From the NCBI GenBank assembly GCA_002731665.1, contig PCCJ01000076.1, positions 1 to 8,514 on the forward strand: a DNA stretch of 8,514 bases, in the 5' to 3' direction. The translations under genes and the position numbers were made by a program. This DNA comes from Actinomycetota bacterium (GTDB lineage Bacteria; Actinomycetota; Acidimicrobiia; Acidimicrobiales; Poriferisodaliceae). Positions 1 to 6,707 of the stretch are shown piece by piece. Position 1 is the stretch's first letter. Each line of letters begins with the position of its first letter. The notes beneath the pieces are model-generated. The model was not told where the DNA came from. It saw nothing but the letters and a program-made list of their open reading frames with translations, and searched no databases.

Positions 1-836
1 CTATCATCATCTAGCATCTCACCGATCAGATGCATCTCACCACCCGGTTCTAATGCGTTAAACGCTCGTTGAACCACATCTGATATCACGTCACTTCCGT
101 AGATAGGAAGATTGCTGGCCATTACTACAACGTCGACAGGAGATGGAAAATCACCTTTGGTGAAGTCTGCACCGGCAGTGGTGACCCTGTCTTCGACATT
201 TTCTTGTTTGATATATTCCTGAGTTGCTATGACTACCGGAGGTAAATCAAGAACCGTTGCTTTAAGCCCTTGAAACTTTTTCACCGCCGTGATGCTATAA
301 GCGCCTGAACCACCACCCAGATCCAAAAGGTGTCGTCGCCCATTAAGATCTACTAATTTCACGAATCTTCGAGCTGCACCAAAACCAATACTCGCCGTTG
401 CTTCATGATATTTTTTCGCTTCTTCAACAGAGAGATCTTCGTACATTCCCAAAAGTGATGCTCTAGGTGATCGCATTTTGGCTGTCATATCAAACCAGCC
501 CGGGACATCACCACGGGTGAATGTCATCCAGGGCCCAGCAAATTTTGTTGACCCTTCCACTAAAAACGCATCTACATCTGGTGAATTCACTAGTTTACTC
601 GAGTCCCAAGACAACAACCCCATACTCAAGCAACACGTCACTAACCTATCGATGTCTAAAGGCCTAAGCCCAGTTAGCTTGACCAAATCTGCTTCAGAAT
701 TTGCCCCATTGTGGACATGACTAAATAGCGAAATATCTAAAGCCGTATAGAGCACAGCTGCTTCTGTATAGCCACGCGCTATGGCCTGCAAACGGGTTGT
801 GTCAACTTTTTGTTGGGCTTCTCCAGAACTTGACAT
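1..836 (-). CDS. SAM-dependent O-methyltransferase (COMT/hydroxyneurosporene-type), 3' end cut by window edge
   Basis: This is an open frame of 278 codons from ATG at 836 running off the left edge; about 55-60 C-terminal residues of a usual ~340-residue enzyme would lie outside. Residues 12-95 look like the helical/winged-helix dimerisation domain of plant-COMT-like and bacterial small-molecule O-methyltransferases. The SAM-binding motif I is DLGGGSG at residues 172-178, an acidic SAM-ribose-binding residue sits in VLDLP (D197), and motif IV/V-like ALEPGGEMHLIGE lies at 261-273. The family transfers methyl from SAM to a hydroxyl of a small substrate in the cytoplasm; the substrate cannot be read from the sequence. 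The start is supported by GAGAGG (plus-strand 844-849) 7 bases upstream. It begins 34 bases after the stop of the upstream SDR gene, so the two are probably co-transcribed. Confidence 0.85.
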   Translation of the reverse strand, partial: MSSSGEAQQKVDTTRLQAIARGYTEAAVLYTALDISLFSHVHNGANSEADLVKLTGLRPLDIDRLVTCCLSMGLLSWDSSKLVNSPDVDAFLVEGSTKFAGPWMTFTRGDVPGWFDMTAKMRSPRASLLGMYEDLSVEEAKKYHEATASIGFGAARRFVKLVDLNGRRHLLDLGGGSGAYSITAVKKFQGLKATVLDLPPVVIATQEYIKQENVEDRVTTAGADFTKGDFPSPVDVVVMASNLPIYGSDVISDVVQRAFNALEPGGEMHLIGEMLDDD

Positions 837-870
837 TCACTTGCCTCTCTTGAGATCAGGTCGTATGGCA

Positions 871-1749
871 CTATTCTTTAATCTTAAAAAAATCTGGCTT
901 TCCAAGGGCCCAATACTCTCCCCAAGCTTGTTCGCCTCCAGCAACGTTCACAACGTCGCCGGTAATGTATCCCGAAGCTACTGGCGACCCAAGAAATGCA
1001 ACGGCTTGGGCCACATCATGCACTTCACCCAAACGCCTTTGAGCATTGTGATCAAATGAAGGTCGTGCCTCGGGCGGGTAGTTAACTAATCCCGGGCTTC
1101 GAACCACTCCAACAGCCACTGTGTTAACGCGAATGCTATGTGGAGCCCATTCCACGCTTAACGATGTCGCCAGCCCAACTGCTCCAGCTCTCGCAGCCGC
1201 TGTGTGCGGAAGCCCCACACTAGCCTTGCCAGTCACCGTTCCTATATTGACGATGGAACCAGCTACTTCTTCTCTTATCCATGAATTCGCTGCCGCCTGC
1301 ATCATGTACCACTGACTATAAAGATTAGTTTCAAGCACTGCCGCCCACCCTTTGGGTGTTATTTCGGCAGCGTCCTTAGGGAACTGACCACCTGCATTAT
1401 TGCAAACTAAGTCCAAACGACCAGTTTCATTTCGAGCAAACTCGATTAACGCAGCTACTGCATCCGGATCCCTAAGATTCATCACCATCGATCTGCAGTC
1501 AATCCCATGTTCCCCTAGAGAAACCTTCAACTTCTCGAGTTTCTCTGAATCTCGCCCACAGGTAACCACACGGGCACCTAATCGACCTAACAAGATACAA
1601 ATAGCTCGACCAATCCCTCCCGCTCCTCCAGTTACGAGCACTGTTTGGTCTTCGTATAACTTGTCTGCAAACGCATGAGGCGTTAGAAACAACTCAGCAT
1701 CGCTAGGCGATTTGTATGGATCTAAATTATCTTCAGGTTTCACATACAA
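871..1749 (-). CDS. Short-chain dehydrogenase/reductase, PECR-like (trans-2-enoyl-CoA reductase-like)
   Basis: This is an NAD(P)-binding Rossmann SDR of 292 residues if it starts at TTG 1749. TGGAGGIG at residues 40-47 is the glycine-rich cofactor motif and NNAGG at 117-121 the structural Asn motif. The stretch after NNAGG (GQF..., then KGW..VLETNL) and HTAAARAG at 182-189 closely resemble human peroxisomal trans-2-enoyl-CoA reductase, as does the C-terminal tail after VAGGE. As in that enzyme, the classical YxxxK is absent: Tyr is T183, Lys is R187 and the catalytic Ser position is T171. A reductase acting on an acyl or enoyl thioester is the best guess; a non-lipid substrate is possible. 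No ATG lies before the Rossmann motif. TTG 1749 has GGAAG (1759-1763) 9 bases upstream; GTG 1743 and TTG 1692 are alternatives. The frame stays open upstream through the tRNA, but that part is not protein. Confidence 0.85.
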   Translation of the reverse strand: MYVKPEDNLDPYKSPSDAELFLTPHAFADKLYEDQTVLVTGGAGGIGRAICILLGRLGARVVTCGRDSEKLEKLKVSLGEHGIDCRSMVMNLRDPDAVAALIEFARNETGRLDLVCNNAGGQFPKDAAEITPKGWAAVLETNLYSQWYMMQAAANSWIREEVAGSIVNIGTVTGKASVGLPHTAAARAGAVGLATSLSVEWAPHSIRVNTVAVGVVRSPGLVNYPPEARPSFDHNAQRRLGEVHDVAQAVAFLGSPVASGYITGDVVNVAGGEQAWGEYWALGKPDFFKIKE

Positions 1750-1761
1750 GAGAATAGGCTT

Positions 1762-1781
1762 CCGGGGGCGGCCATGCCCGG
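1762..1781 (-). other. Short GC-rich inverted repeat between tRNA-Leu and the SDR gene
   Basis: CCGGG (1762-1766) and CCCGG (1777-1781) can pair as a 5-bp stem with a 10-base loop in the minus-strand transcript. It lies in the 53-base spacer between the tRNA 3' end and the SDR start. No run of T follows, so it does not look like a classical terminator. It could mark a processing site of a tRNA-mRNA transcript, which is inference only. Confidence 0.25.
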
Positions 1782-1802
1782 CAAAACAAGTTAGTAGCTG
1801 AG

Positions 1803-1885
1803 TGCCCGGAGCGGGACTTGAACCCGCACGCCCGTTAGGGCAAAGGATTTTGAATCCTCCGTGTCTGCCATTCCACCACCCGGGC
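1803..1885 (-). tRNA. tRNA-Leu (anticodon CAA)
   Basis: An 83-base class II tRNA can be folded by eye. The acceptor GCCCGGG pairs with TCCGGGC, ending in one G:U pair, with discriminator A at 1803. The anticodon stem GAGGA/TCCTT encloses loop TTCAAAA with anticodon CAA at 1850-1852, reading UUG codons. A long variable arm GCCC-TAAC-GGGC is the class II hallmark of Leu/Ser tRNAs, and the T arm is GCGGG-TTCAAGT-CCCGC. The 3' CCA is not encoded (the following transcript bases are CTC). The gene is divergent from fabD and may be co-transcribed with the SDR gene downstream. Confidence 0.97.
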
Positions 1886-1997
1886 GACAATATATGAGGC
1901 TACCGCTTTCTGGAACAAATTGAGGTTTCGAGAAAGCCGACTTGGTGGAAATTACCCACTTTCTTTCACTTCTGCTCTACCATCTGATAAGTCGACT

Positions 1998-2023
1998 CTG
2001 ACCGGTGGGTTTCTATCGGTCAG
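1998..2023. promoter_or_regulatory. Inverted repeat upstream of fabD, candidate operator
   Basis: CTGACCG (1998-2004) and CGGTCAG (2017-2023) form a perfect 7-bp inverted repeat with a 12-base spacer. The half-sites start 19 bases apart, close to two helical turns. It lies 49 bases before the fabD start codon in the only sizeable intergenic region feeding the fab operon, where a fatty-acid regulator would be expected to bind. It could also form a weak RNA hairpin; no T run follows it. No regulator gene is in the window and the motif does not match an operator I recognise with confidence. Confidence 0.35.
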
Positions 2024-2072
2024 GATAGATTGAATTGGCATCACTTTCCGTGTCGCCATACAGGGAGGCAGA

Positions 2073-3266
2073 GTGCTCGCATTCACATTCCCAGGCCAGG
2101 GATCGCAGAAACCTGGAATGGGAGAACAATGGATTGCACATGATAGTTGGGAACTTGTCTCAGAAGCGTCTGAGGCTTGCGGGAGAAGCGTCGAGGACCT
2201 TCTTCTAAGAGCTGACGCCGATGAGTTAAGGCAAACTCGCAACTCTCAGTTGGCTACATTTGTTCTAAGCATGGTTACCTTAGATGCTGTTGAGCGGACC
2301 GGGTTAGCTCCAAACTATGCAGCTGGGCACTCCCTTGGCGAATACAGTGCGTTATGTGCGAGCGGAGTGCTTTCCTATGACGATGCCGTGCGGCTAGTAG
2401 CTGAGCGAGGCGAGGCTATGCAAATCGCAGCCGATGAACAAGAAGGCGCCATGGCAGCAGTACTTGGCCTCGACGACGACTTAGTAAACACAGCTTGCGC
2501 GCGAATTGATGGTGATGCTTGGGTAGCGAATTATAACGCTCCCGGACAAGTGGTTATTGCAGGTTCCCCAGAGGGCGTCCTTTTAGCTGGCGCTGAGGCT
2601 AAGCAGCTAGGGGCTAAAAAAACTATGCAACTGCCAGTCGGAGGAGCGTTCCACACTCCTTTTATGGCACCAGCAAGAGATCGTCTTCGGAAGGCTCTTG
2701 GGACGGTTGACTTCCGCGCTCCGGCTATTCCAGTTTTTGCGAACGTGGACGCAATCCCTAGGACAACTGCCGAAGAGTGGCAGCATCTGCTAGCAAGCCA
2801 GCTTTGCAGCCCTGTCCAATGGCGACAGACACTGTATGCGTTAGACCAACATGGCACTTCCACCTACGTTGAATTGGGTCCAGGCGCAGTTCTTAGCGGG
2901 ATGGCGAAACGGACGATAAAAGGATGTTCGACTCTTTCAGTTCAGGGCCCAAAAGATGTTGACATGCTGCTGACCTCACTAACAGATACCGCTGCGATGA
3001 ATCCTGCTTCAGGAGCATTACCCGCCGATGGTCATGGAGAAGGTCTCTACGTTACAGAACGACTTGTAGTTAGTCCTGCAGCTGGTCTATTTACTCCCAA
3101 CCCCGACCTTACTGAAAATTCTCATTTAAACGTGGGAGACGTTGTAGGTTGGGTTTCCGATGAAGAGGTAAGATCTCCTTTCGCTGGAACTGTTATGGGA
3201 GTCATGGCCTTGGAAGGTGAACGAGTAACAGCTAGACAACCTATAACTTGGTTAAGAACCCACTAG
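2073..3266 (+). CDS. fabD: Malonyl-CoA:ACP transacylase FabD with C-terminal lysine-free barrel-sandwich-like domain
   Basis: The enzyme transfers malonyl from CoA to the phosphopantetheine arm of ACP in the cytoplasm, giving the extender unit for FabH and FabF. Residues 1-300 are a standard acyltransferase fold. Visible are GQGSQ (8-12), the nucleophile elbow GHSLGE with S87, R112 for the malonyl carboxylate, H194 in GAFHTPF as catalytic base, and ELGPGAVLSGMAKR (267-280). Standard FabD ends near residue 310, but this protein has 397. After a low-complexity Ala/Gly/Pro-rich linker (about 308-324), residues 330-395 read like a biotinyl/lipoyl-type barrel: VVSPAAGLF, then VGDVVGWV, then VRSPFAGTVMGV and GERVTARQPITWLR. 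No lysine follows K294, so the usual modified lysine is missing. The start is GTG with AGGGAGG (2062-2068) 4 bases upstream. It is the first gene of the operon, 11 bases before fabH. Confidence 0.95.
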   Translation: MLAFTFPGQGSQKPGMGEQWIAHDSWELVSEASEACGRSVEDLLLRADADELRQTRNSQLATFVLSMVTLDAVERTGLAPNYAAGHSLGEYSALCASGVLSYDDAVRLVAERGEAMQIAADEQEGAMAAVLGLDDDLVNTACARIDGDAWVANYNAPGQVVIAGSPEGVLLAGAEAKQLGAKKTMQLPVGGAFHTPFMAPARDRLRKALGTVDFRAPAIPVFANVDAIPRTTAEEWQHLLASQLCSPVQWRQTLYALDQHGTSTYVELGPGAVLSGMAKRTIKGCSTLSVQGPKDVDMLLTSLTDTAAMNPASGALPADGHGEGLYVTERLVVSPAAGLFTPNPDLTENSHLNVGDVVGWVSDEEVRSPFAGTVMGVMALEGERVTARQPITWLRTH

Positions 3267-3277
3267 ATCGGAGTCCT

Positions 3278-4222
3278 ATGAGTTTGCCTCAACCCTCAGG
3301 AGCAAGGCTTCTTTCTCTTGGCACATCACTACCAGATAACGTTGTCACCAATGACGATCTTGCTGAACGTGTCGACACAACTCACGATTGGATAGTGGAC
3401 CGAACAGGCATCCATGAACGTCGCATTGGGGGAACCACATCAGGACTAGCCACAGATGCTTCACGTCAAGCTATTCAACGATCAGGAATAGACCCCTCCA
3501 CTATAGATCTGCTTATTTTAGCTACAACCAGCCCTGATCGACGAGTCCCGGCAACAGCCTCGACCGTCCAAGAAAATCTTGGGCTCTCTTGTGGCGCTAT
3601 GGATCTGAACGCTGCATGTTCAGGTTTTGTCTACGGCTTAATAGCAGCGCACGGGTTCATAAACCTCGGACACCGGCGGATCTTAGTCGTGGGAGCTGAA
3701 ACACTGTCCAGAATTACGAACTGGGATGACCGCTCAACCTGCATCTTGTTCGCTGATGGTGCTGGTGCTGCCGTCATAGAGCGCACCGACGGAGAGGCTG
3801 ATCTGAAAGGTTGGCATGTCGCTAGCAACGGAGCTCTGGAAGACACTCTATTCTGTGAGTTTGATGGGAAACTTATAATGAACGGTGGAGCAATCTTCAA
3901 AAACGCAGTCCTCGCGATGGAACAATCGGCACGTCATTCTCTGAAAATGGCGGATCTGACGCCTGACGACATAGATCTAGTAGTGCCCCATCAAGCCAAT
4001 GTAAGAATCGTTGAGGCTTCTTGTAAAAGGCTGGGAATACCATTCGAAAAAACCTCAATGACGATCCATCGAACAGGCAACACCTCTTCAGCATCGGTTC
4101 CCTTAGCGTTAGATCACGCTGTACAAGAAAATAGAATCTCCAAGGACGACAATTTGCTTCTTGTTGGTTTCGGAGCAGGCATGAGCTCAGCTTCAGCCGT
4201 TCTAAAATGGAATGGCGTATGA
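3278..4222 (+). CDS. fabH: Beta-ketoacyl-ACP synthase III (FabH)
   Basis: FabH starts chain synthesis by condensing an acyl-CoA primer with malonyl-ACP. The 314-residue length is typical. The Cys-His-Asn triad is intact: C114 in NAACSGF, H238 in PHQAN and N268 in HRTGNTSSAS. WIVDRTGIHERR (38-49), the FADGAGAAV stretch (158-166) and the C-terminal GFGAGMSSASAVLKW complete the family signature. Whether it prefers acetyl-CoA or branched primers cannot be settled by eye, although FabH enzymes of Gram-positives often take branched ones. ATG 3278 is chosen because GGAG (3270-3273) lies 4 bases upstream; an in-frame TTG at 3248 would fall inside fabD. The gene follows fabD by 11 bases and overlaps fabG. 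Confidence 0.96.
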   Translation: MSLPQPSGARLLSLGTSLPDNVVTNDDLAERVDTTHDWIVDRTGIHERRIGGTTSGLATDASRQAIQRSGIDPSTIDLLILATTSPDRRVPATASTVQENLGLSCGAMDLNAACSGFVYGLIAAHGFINLGHRRILVVGAETLSRITNWDDRSTCILFADGAGAAVIERTDGEADLKGWHVASNGALEDTLFCEFDGKLIMNGGAIFKNAVLAMEQSARHSLKMADLTPDDIDLVVPHQANVRIVEASCKRLGIPFEKTSMTIHRTGNTSSASVPLALDHAVQENRISKDDNLLLVGFGAGMSSASAVLKWNGV

Positions 4223-4932
4223 CCTCACAGAAAAACGTTTTGGTTACAGGCGGAAATCGAGGAATTGGCTTAGCCACAGCTACTCTTTTCGCCGATCTAG
4301 GTCACAAAGTGGTTATAACTGCTCGAGCACCAGAAATTGATGATGATCGTATACTCGCTGTCCCCTGCGATCAGAGCGATAGTGACCAAGTAGACAAAGC
4401 TTTTAAAACAATCGAATCAGAAATTGGACCAATCGAGATCTTGGTAGCGAACGCTGGGATCACACGCGACCAACTGATGCTCAGAATGACCGATGAAGAC
4501 TTCGCAAATGTCATTAATGTGAATCTGACGGGTACGTATCGAATTGCACGACGAGCAGCAAAAAAAATGGTTCGGGCTCGATGGGGAAGACTAATTTTTC
4601 TATCCTCTGTCGTTGGTCTTTCCGGCTCAGCTGGACAGGTGAACTACGCTGCAAGTAAGTCAGGGCTCGTTGGTCTAGCTAGATCTCTTGCTCGAGAGCT
4701 CGGTTCTCGCAGCATTACAGCGAATGTAATCGCGCCTGGGCCAGTTGATACAGACATGTTCAGGGAATTAACCGATGAGCAACAATCCATGGTCACCAAA
4801 GCAGTTCCATTAGGAAGAACAGCCACTACCGTGGAGATCGCATCCTTAGCAGCGTTCCTGGCATCCGACGCTGCAGCCTATATAACAGGCAGCATTATTC
4901 CGATTGACGGCGGCTTAGGCATGGGTCACTGA
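4219..4932 (+). CDS. fabG: 3-oxoacyl-ACP reductase (FabG)
   Basis: This NADPH-dependent SDR reduces 3-ketoacyl-ACP to 3-hydroxyacyl-ACP. In the 237-residue product the cofactor motif is TGGNRGIG (10-17), NAG is at 78-80, the active-site Asn is probably N102 in INVNLTG, and the catalytic Ser-Tyr-Lys are S130, Y143 and K147 in NYAASK. The C-terminal ITGSIIPIDGGLGM is the usual FabG ending. ATG 4219 overlaps the fabH stop as ATGA, indicating translational coupling. An in-frame ATG at 4207 would add four residues inside fabH and is less likely. Its place between fabH and acpP separates it from the generic SDRs that share this fold, including the one at the left of the window. Confidence 0.95.
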   Translation: MTSQKNVLVTGGNRGIGLATATLFADLGHKVVITARAPEIDDDRILAVPCDQSDSDQVDKAFKTIESEIGPIEILVANAGITRDQLMLRMTDEDFANVINVNLTGTYRIARRAAKKMVRARWGRLIFLSSVVGLSGSAGQVNYAASKSGLVGLARSLARELGSRSITANVIAPGPVDTDMFRELTDEQQSMVTKAVPLGRTATTVEIASLAAFLASDAAAYITGSIIPIDGGLGMGH

Positions 4933-4951
4933 GCAGAACCATCTAGAATCT

Positions 4952-4957
4952 TATAGT
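4952..4957 (+). promoter_or_regulatory. Candidate internal promoter (-10) for acpP
   Basis: TATAGT matches the sigma-70-type -10 consensus at five of six positions. CTGAGC at 4929-4934 lies 17 bases upstream and is only a weak -35 (three of six). Transcription would begin near 4964, giving a leader of about 26 bases that still contains the doubled Shine-Dalgarno. ACP is needed in excess over the enzymes of the pathway, so a private promoter is plausible. This is inference from sequence only. Confidence 0.3.
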
Positions 4958-4965
4958 CCCTACAC

Positions 4966-4978
4966 ATAAGGATAAGGA
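4966..4978 (+). promoter_or_regulatory. Tandem Shine-Dalgarno sequence of acpP
   Basis: ATAAGG occurs twice in direct succession (4966-4971 and 4972-4977), giving two AAGGA-like ribosome-binding cores. The nearer one, AGGA at 4975-4978, is 11 bases from ATG 4990. The other junctions in this operon have a single weak SD or rely on overlap coupling, so this arrangement suggests strong translation of ACP. Confidence 0.5.
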
Positions 4979-4989
4979 AAACTCTAACT

Positions 4990-5223
4990 ATGAGTGATAA
5001 TTTCGAACGTTTCAAAAAATGTGCAGTAGAAGTACTTGCTGTAGATGAATCCGCCGTCGTACTTGACGCTGTATTTGCCGATGACCTAGACGCCGATAGC
5101 CTTGACCTAGTCGAACTAGTGATGGCTCTAGAAGAAGAATTCGATATAACCGTCGAAGAAGAAGAGTTAGAAGGCGTTACCAAAGTGGCTGATGCTGTTG
5201 CGCTTGTAGAGTCAAAACTGTGA
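4990..5223 (+). CDS. acpP: Acyl carrier protein (AcpP)
   Basis: This small acidic carrier of 77 residues bears growing acyl chains on a 4'-phosphopantetheine arm. The attachment serine is S37 in the DADSLDLVELVMALEEEF stretch, the hallmark at the start of helix II. The C-terminal half is very rich in Glu (EEFDITVEEEELEG) as is normal for ACP, and the length is standard. It sits between fabG and fabF, which is typical. The stop codon TGA shares its last base with the fabF ATG. Confidence 0.97.
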   Translation: MSDNFERFKKCAVEVLAVDESAVVLDAVFADDLDADSLDLVELVMALEEEFDITVEEEELEGVTKVADAVALVESKL

Positions 5224-6401
5224 TGCAGAGACGCCGGGTCGCCGTTGTGGGCCTCGGTGTCGTCTCTTGTGCAGGCACCGGACTTAAGGACTTCTGGCAG
5301 GGATTGAACGCGCCAGCCCCAGAGGGAGAACGTCGCATACACGATTTCGATCCACTTCTATACTTCGATAATCCAAAAGATGCGCGTCGCTCAGACCGCT
5401 CACAGCAGATGGGCGTTGCTTCAGCATCCATGGCTATAGAAGATGCCGGCAAATTGACAACAGACACAGCGCGTATTGGCGTTATTTTCGCTACTGGCGT
5501 CGGTGGTCTCCATACTTTCGAAGATCAGGTATTAGTCCACGACAGAAAGGGGGCCAAACGGGTCTCACCTTTTATGGTTCCTATGATTATGCCGAATGCT
5601 GCTGGTGCGGCTATCTCAATGAAATATGGATTCCAAGGCCCCAATGAGACAGTGACAACTGCTTGCGCCGCCAGCACACATGCAATTGGCTATGCTGCCA
5701 GGCTAATTTCTATGGGATACGCAGATGTCATTATCTCAGGTGGCACAGAATCAGTAATGTCGCCTGTCGGGTTGGCTGGCTTTCAAAATATGACGGCTCT
5801 GTCATCATCTGGGTCCTCAATGCCTTTCGATAAGGATCGAGACGGTTTCATGATGACTGAGGGAAGCGCTACCCTTGTTCTCGAGGAAATGGAATCAGCT
5901 ATTAAACGTGGAGCAACCATATATGGGGAGATTTTAGGCTCCGGTTCAAATGCTGATGCTCATCACATTACCGCTCCCGCTCCAGGCGGGACAGGTGCTG
6001 CGCGTTGCATGCAACTGGCGATTGCAGATGCAGGTCTCTCAGCAAGCGATATCCGACATGTAAATGCCCACGGAACATCAACGCCGCATAACGATGCGGC
6101 GGAAGCTCAGGCAATATTTTCTGTATTTGGCGTACAGGGGCCTCCGATAACTTCCACCAAAGGTGTAACAGGTCATGGTCTTGGAGCCGCTGGCGCAATA
6201 GAAGCCGCAGCAGTTCTACTATCGATAAAACATTGCCTTATCCCGCCTACAGCTGGGCACAAAGAAAAAGACCCAGAACTACCCAATATTGACCTAGTCA
6301 TTGACTCAGCGAGAGAATGGGTTCCAGGACCAGCGATGTCTAACTCCTTTGGCTTTGGCGGACACAATGGGAGCCTGGTATTTGGAAATTTGGACCCATA
6401 A
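5223..6401 (+). CDS. fabF: Beta-ketoacyl-ACP synthase II (FabF)
   Basis: This elongating condensing enzyme adds malonyl-ACP units to acyl-ACP. The product is 392 residues, slightly shorter than the ~410 of E. coli FabF. The catalytic set is complete: C148 in TACAAST, H283 in NAHGTSTPHND, K313 in STKGVTGH and H318. SNSFGFGGHNGSLVF (373-387) is the C-terminal glycine-rich signature. The early FDPLLYFDNPKDARRSDRSQQ region is the family's phosphopantetheine/dimer region. ATG 5223 overlaps the acpP TGA by one base and no clear SD is seen, so translation is probably coupled; GTG 5220 is an alternative start. It is the last gene of the plus-strand operon, and its stop is 3 bases from the stop of azlD on the other strand. 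Confidence 0.96.
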   Translation: MQRRRVAVVGLGVVSCAGTGLKDFWQGLNAPAPEGERRIHDFDPLLYFDNPKDARRSDRSQQMGVASASMAIEDAGKLTTDTARIGVIFATGVGGLHTFEDQVLVHDRKGAKRVSPFMVPMIMPNAAGAAISMKYGFQGPNETVTTACAASTHAIGYAARLISMGYADVIISGGTESVMSPVGLAGFQNMTALSSSGSSMPFDKDRDGFMMTEGSATLVLEEMESAIKRGATIYGEILGSGSNADAHHITAPAPGGTGAARCMQLAIADAGLSASDIRHVNAHGTSTPHNDAAEAQAIFSVFGVQGPPITSTKGVTGHGLGAAGAIEAAAVLLSIKHCLIPPTAGHKEKDPELPNIDLVIDSAREWVPGPAMSNSFGFGGHNGSLVFGNLDP

Positions 6402-6429
6402 TCGTTATCCAAATTGGCGAATTATCGCC
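6387..6429. terminator. Two adjacent inverted repeats at the fabF/azlD convergence, candidate bidirectional terminator
   Basis: AATTTGGA (6387-6394) pairs perfectly with TCCAAATT (6408-6415) as an 8-bp stem whose 13-base loop holds both stop codons. Immediately next, GGCGA (6416-6420) pairs with TCGCC (6425-6429), 5 bp around loop ATTA. The first is AT-rich and neither is followed by a clear U tract, so intrinsic termination is unproven. The position between converging operons makes a shared stop signal likely. Confidence 0.35.
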
Positions 6430-6707
6430 GTCACTAGCGCAGAGAAAACTACAACTTCATAGAATGGGCGTCGACAATAGGCAATGACGCCCCCGGTGGC
6501 AACGCCGACAACCCGCGCATCTAAAACCAGAGTGCCATTCAGTTCAAAGGTTTGCAGAGCAATCAAGCTGCTCAACAAGGCCGGGGGTAGCAGCAACAAG
6601 AAAGCCTCAATTTCTTTACTTTTCTCTCGACGGGCACCAACCATTGCACCAACAATTTTAAATAGATACGCACCCAGAGACAGCACAAAAATTGCTGACC
6701 AAATCAT
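6405..6707 (-). CDS. azlD: AzlD family branched-chain amino acid transport protein
   Basis: This is a small, strongly hydrophobic inner-membrane protein of 100 residues, the partner of AzlC in a two-component exporter of branched-chain amino acids. About four membrane segments can be seen: roughly residues 3-24, 36-53, 60-77 and 82-97. A basic-acidic stretch GARREKSKEIE (24-34) lies between the first two, and the LLPPALLSSLIALQ stretch is characteristic of AzlD. ATG 6707 overlaps the azlC stop in an ATGA arrangement, so the two are translationally coupled. The same frame stays open upstream to 7004, but that part is antisense-like low-quality sequence inside azlC and is not included. Confidence 0.85.
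   Translation of the reverse strand: MIWSAIFVLSLGAYLFKIVGAMVGARREKSKEIEAFLLLLPPALLSSLIALQTFELNGTLVLDARVVGVATGGVIAYCRRPFYEVVVFSALVTAIIRQFG

Noticed and set aside
478..720. Plus-strand open frame of 80 codons opposite the methyltransferase gene.
   Set aside because: It is antisense to a gene with clear SAM-binding motifs, and its own product shows no family features.
1889..1918. Possible tRNA-Leu promoter on the minus strand: TTGTTC (1913-1918) and TATATT (1889-1894), 18-base spacing.
   Set aside because: The -35 match is weak and transcription would start about 2-3 bases inside the mature tRNA, so the spacing does not work.
2035..2062. TTGGCA and CATACA with 16-base spacing as a fabD promoter.
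   Set aside because: The -10 abuts the Shine-Dalgarno sequence, and the start point would fall downstream of the ribosome-binding site.
1952..2242. Minus-strand open frame of 96 codons spanning the fabD upstream region and fabD start.
   Set aside because: Most of it is antisense to the conserved FabD N terminus (GQGSQ region), and it has no recognisable domain.
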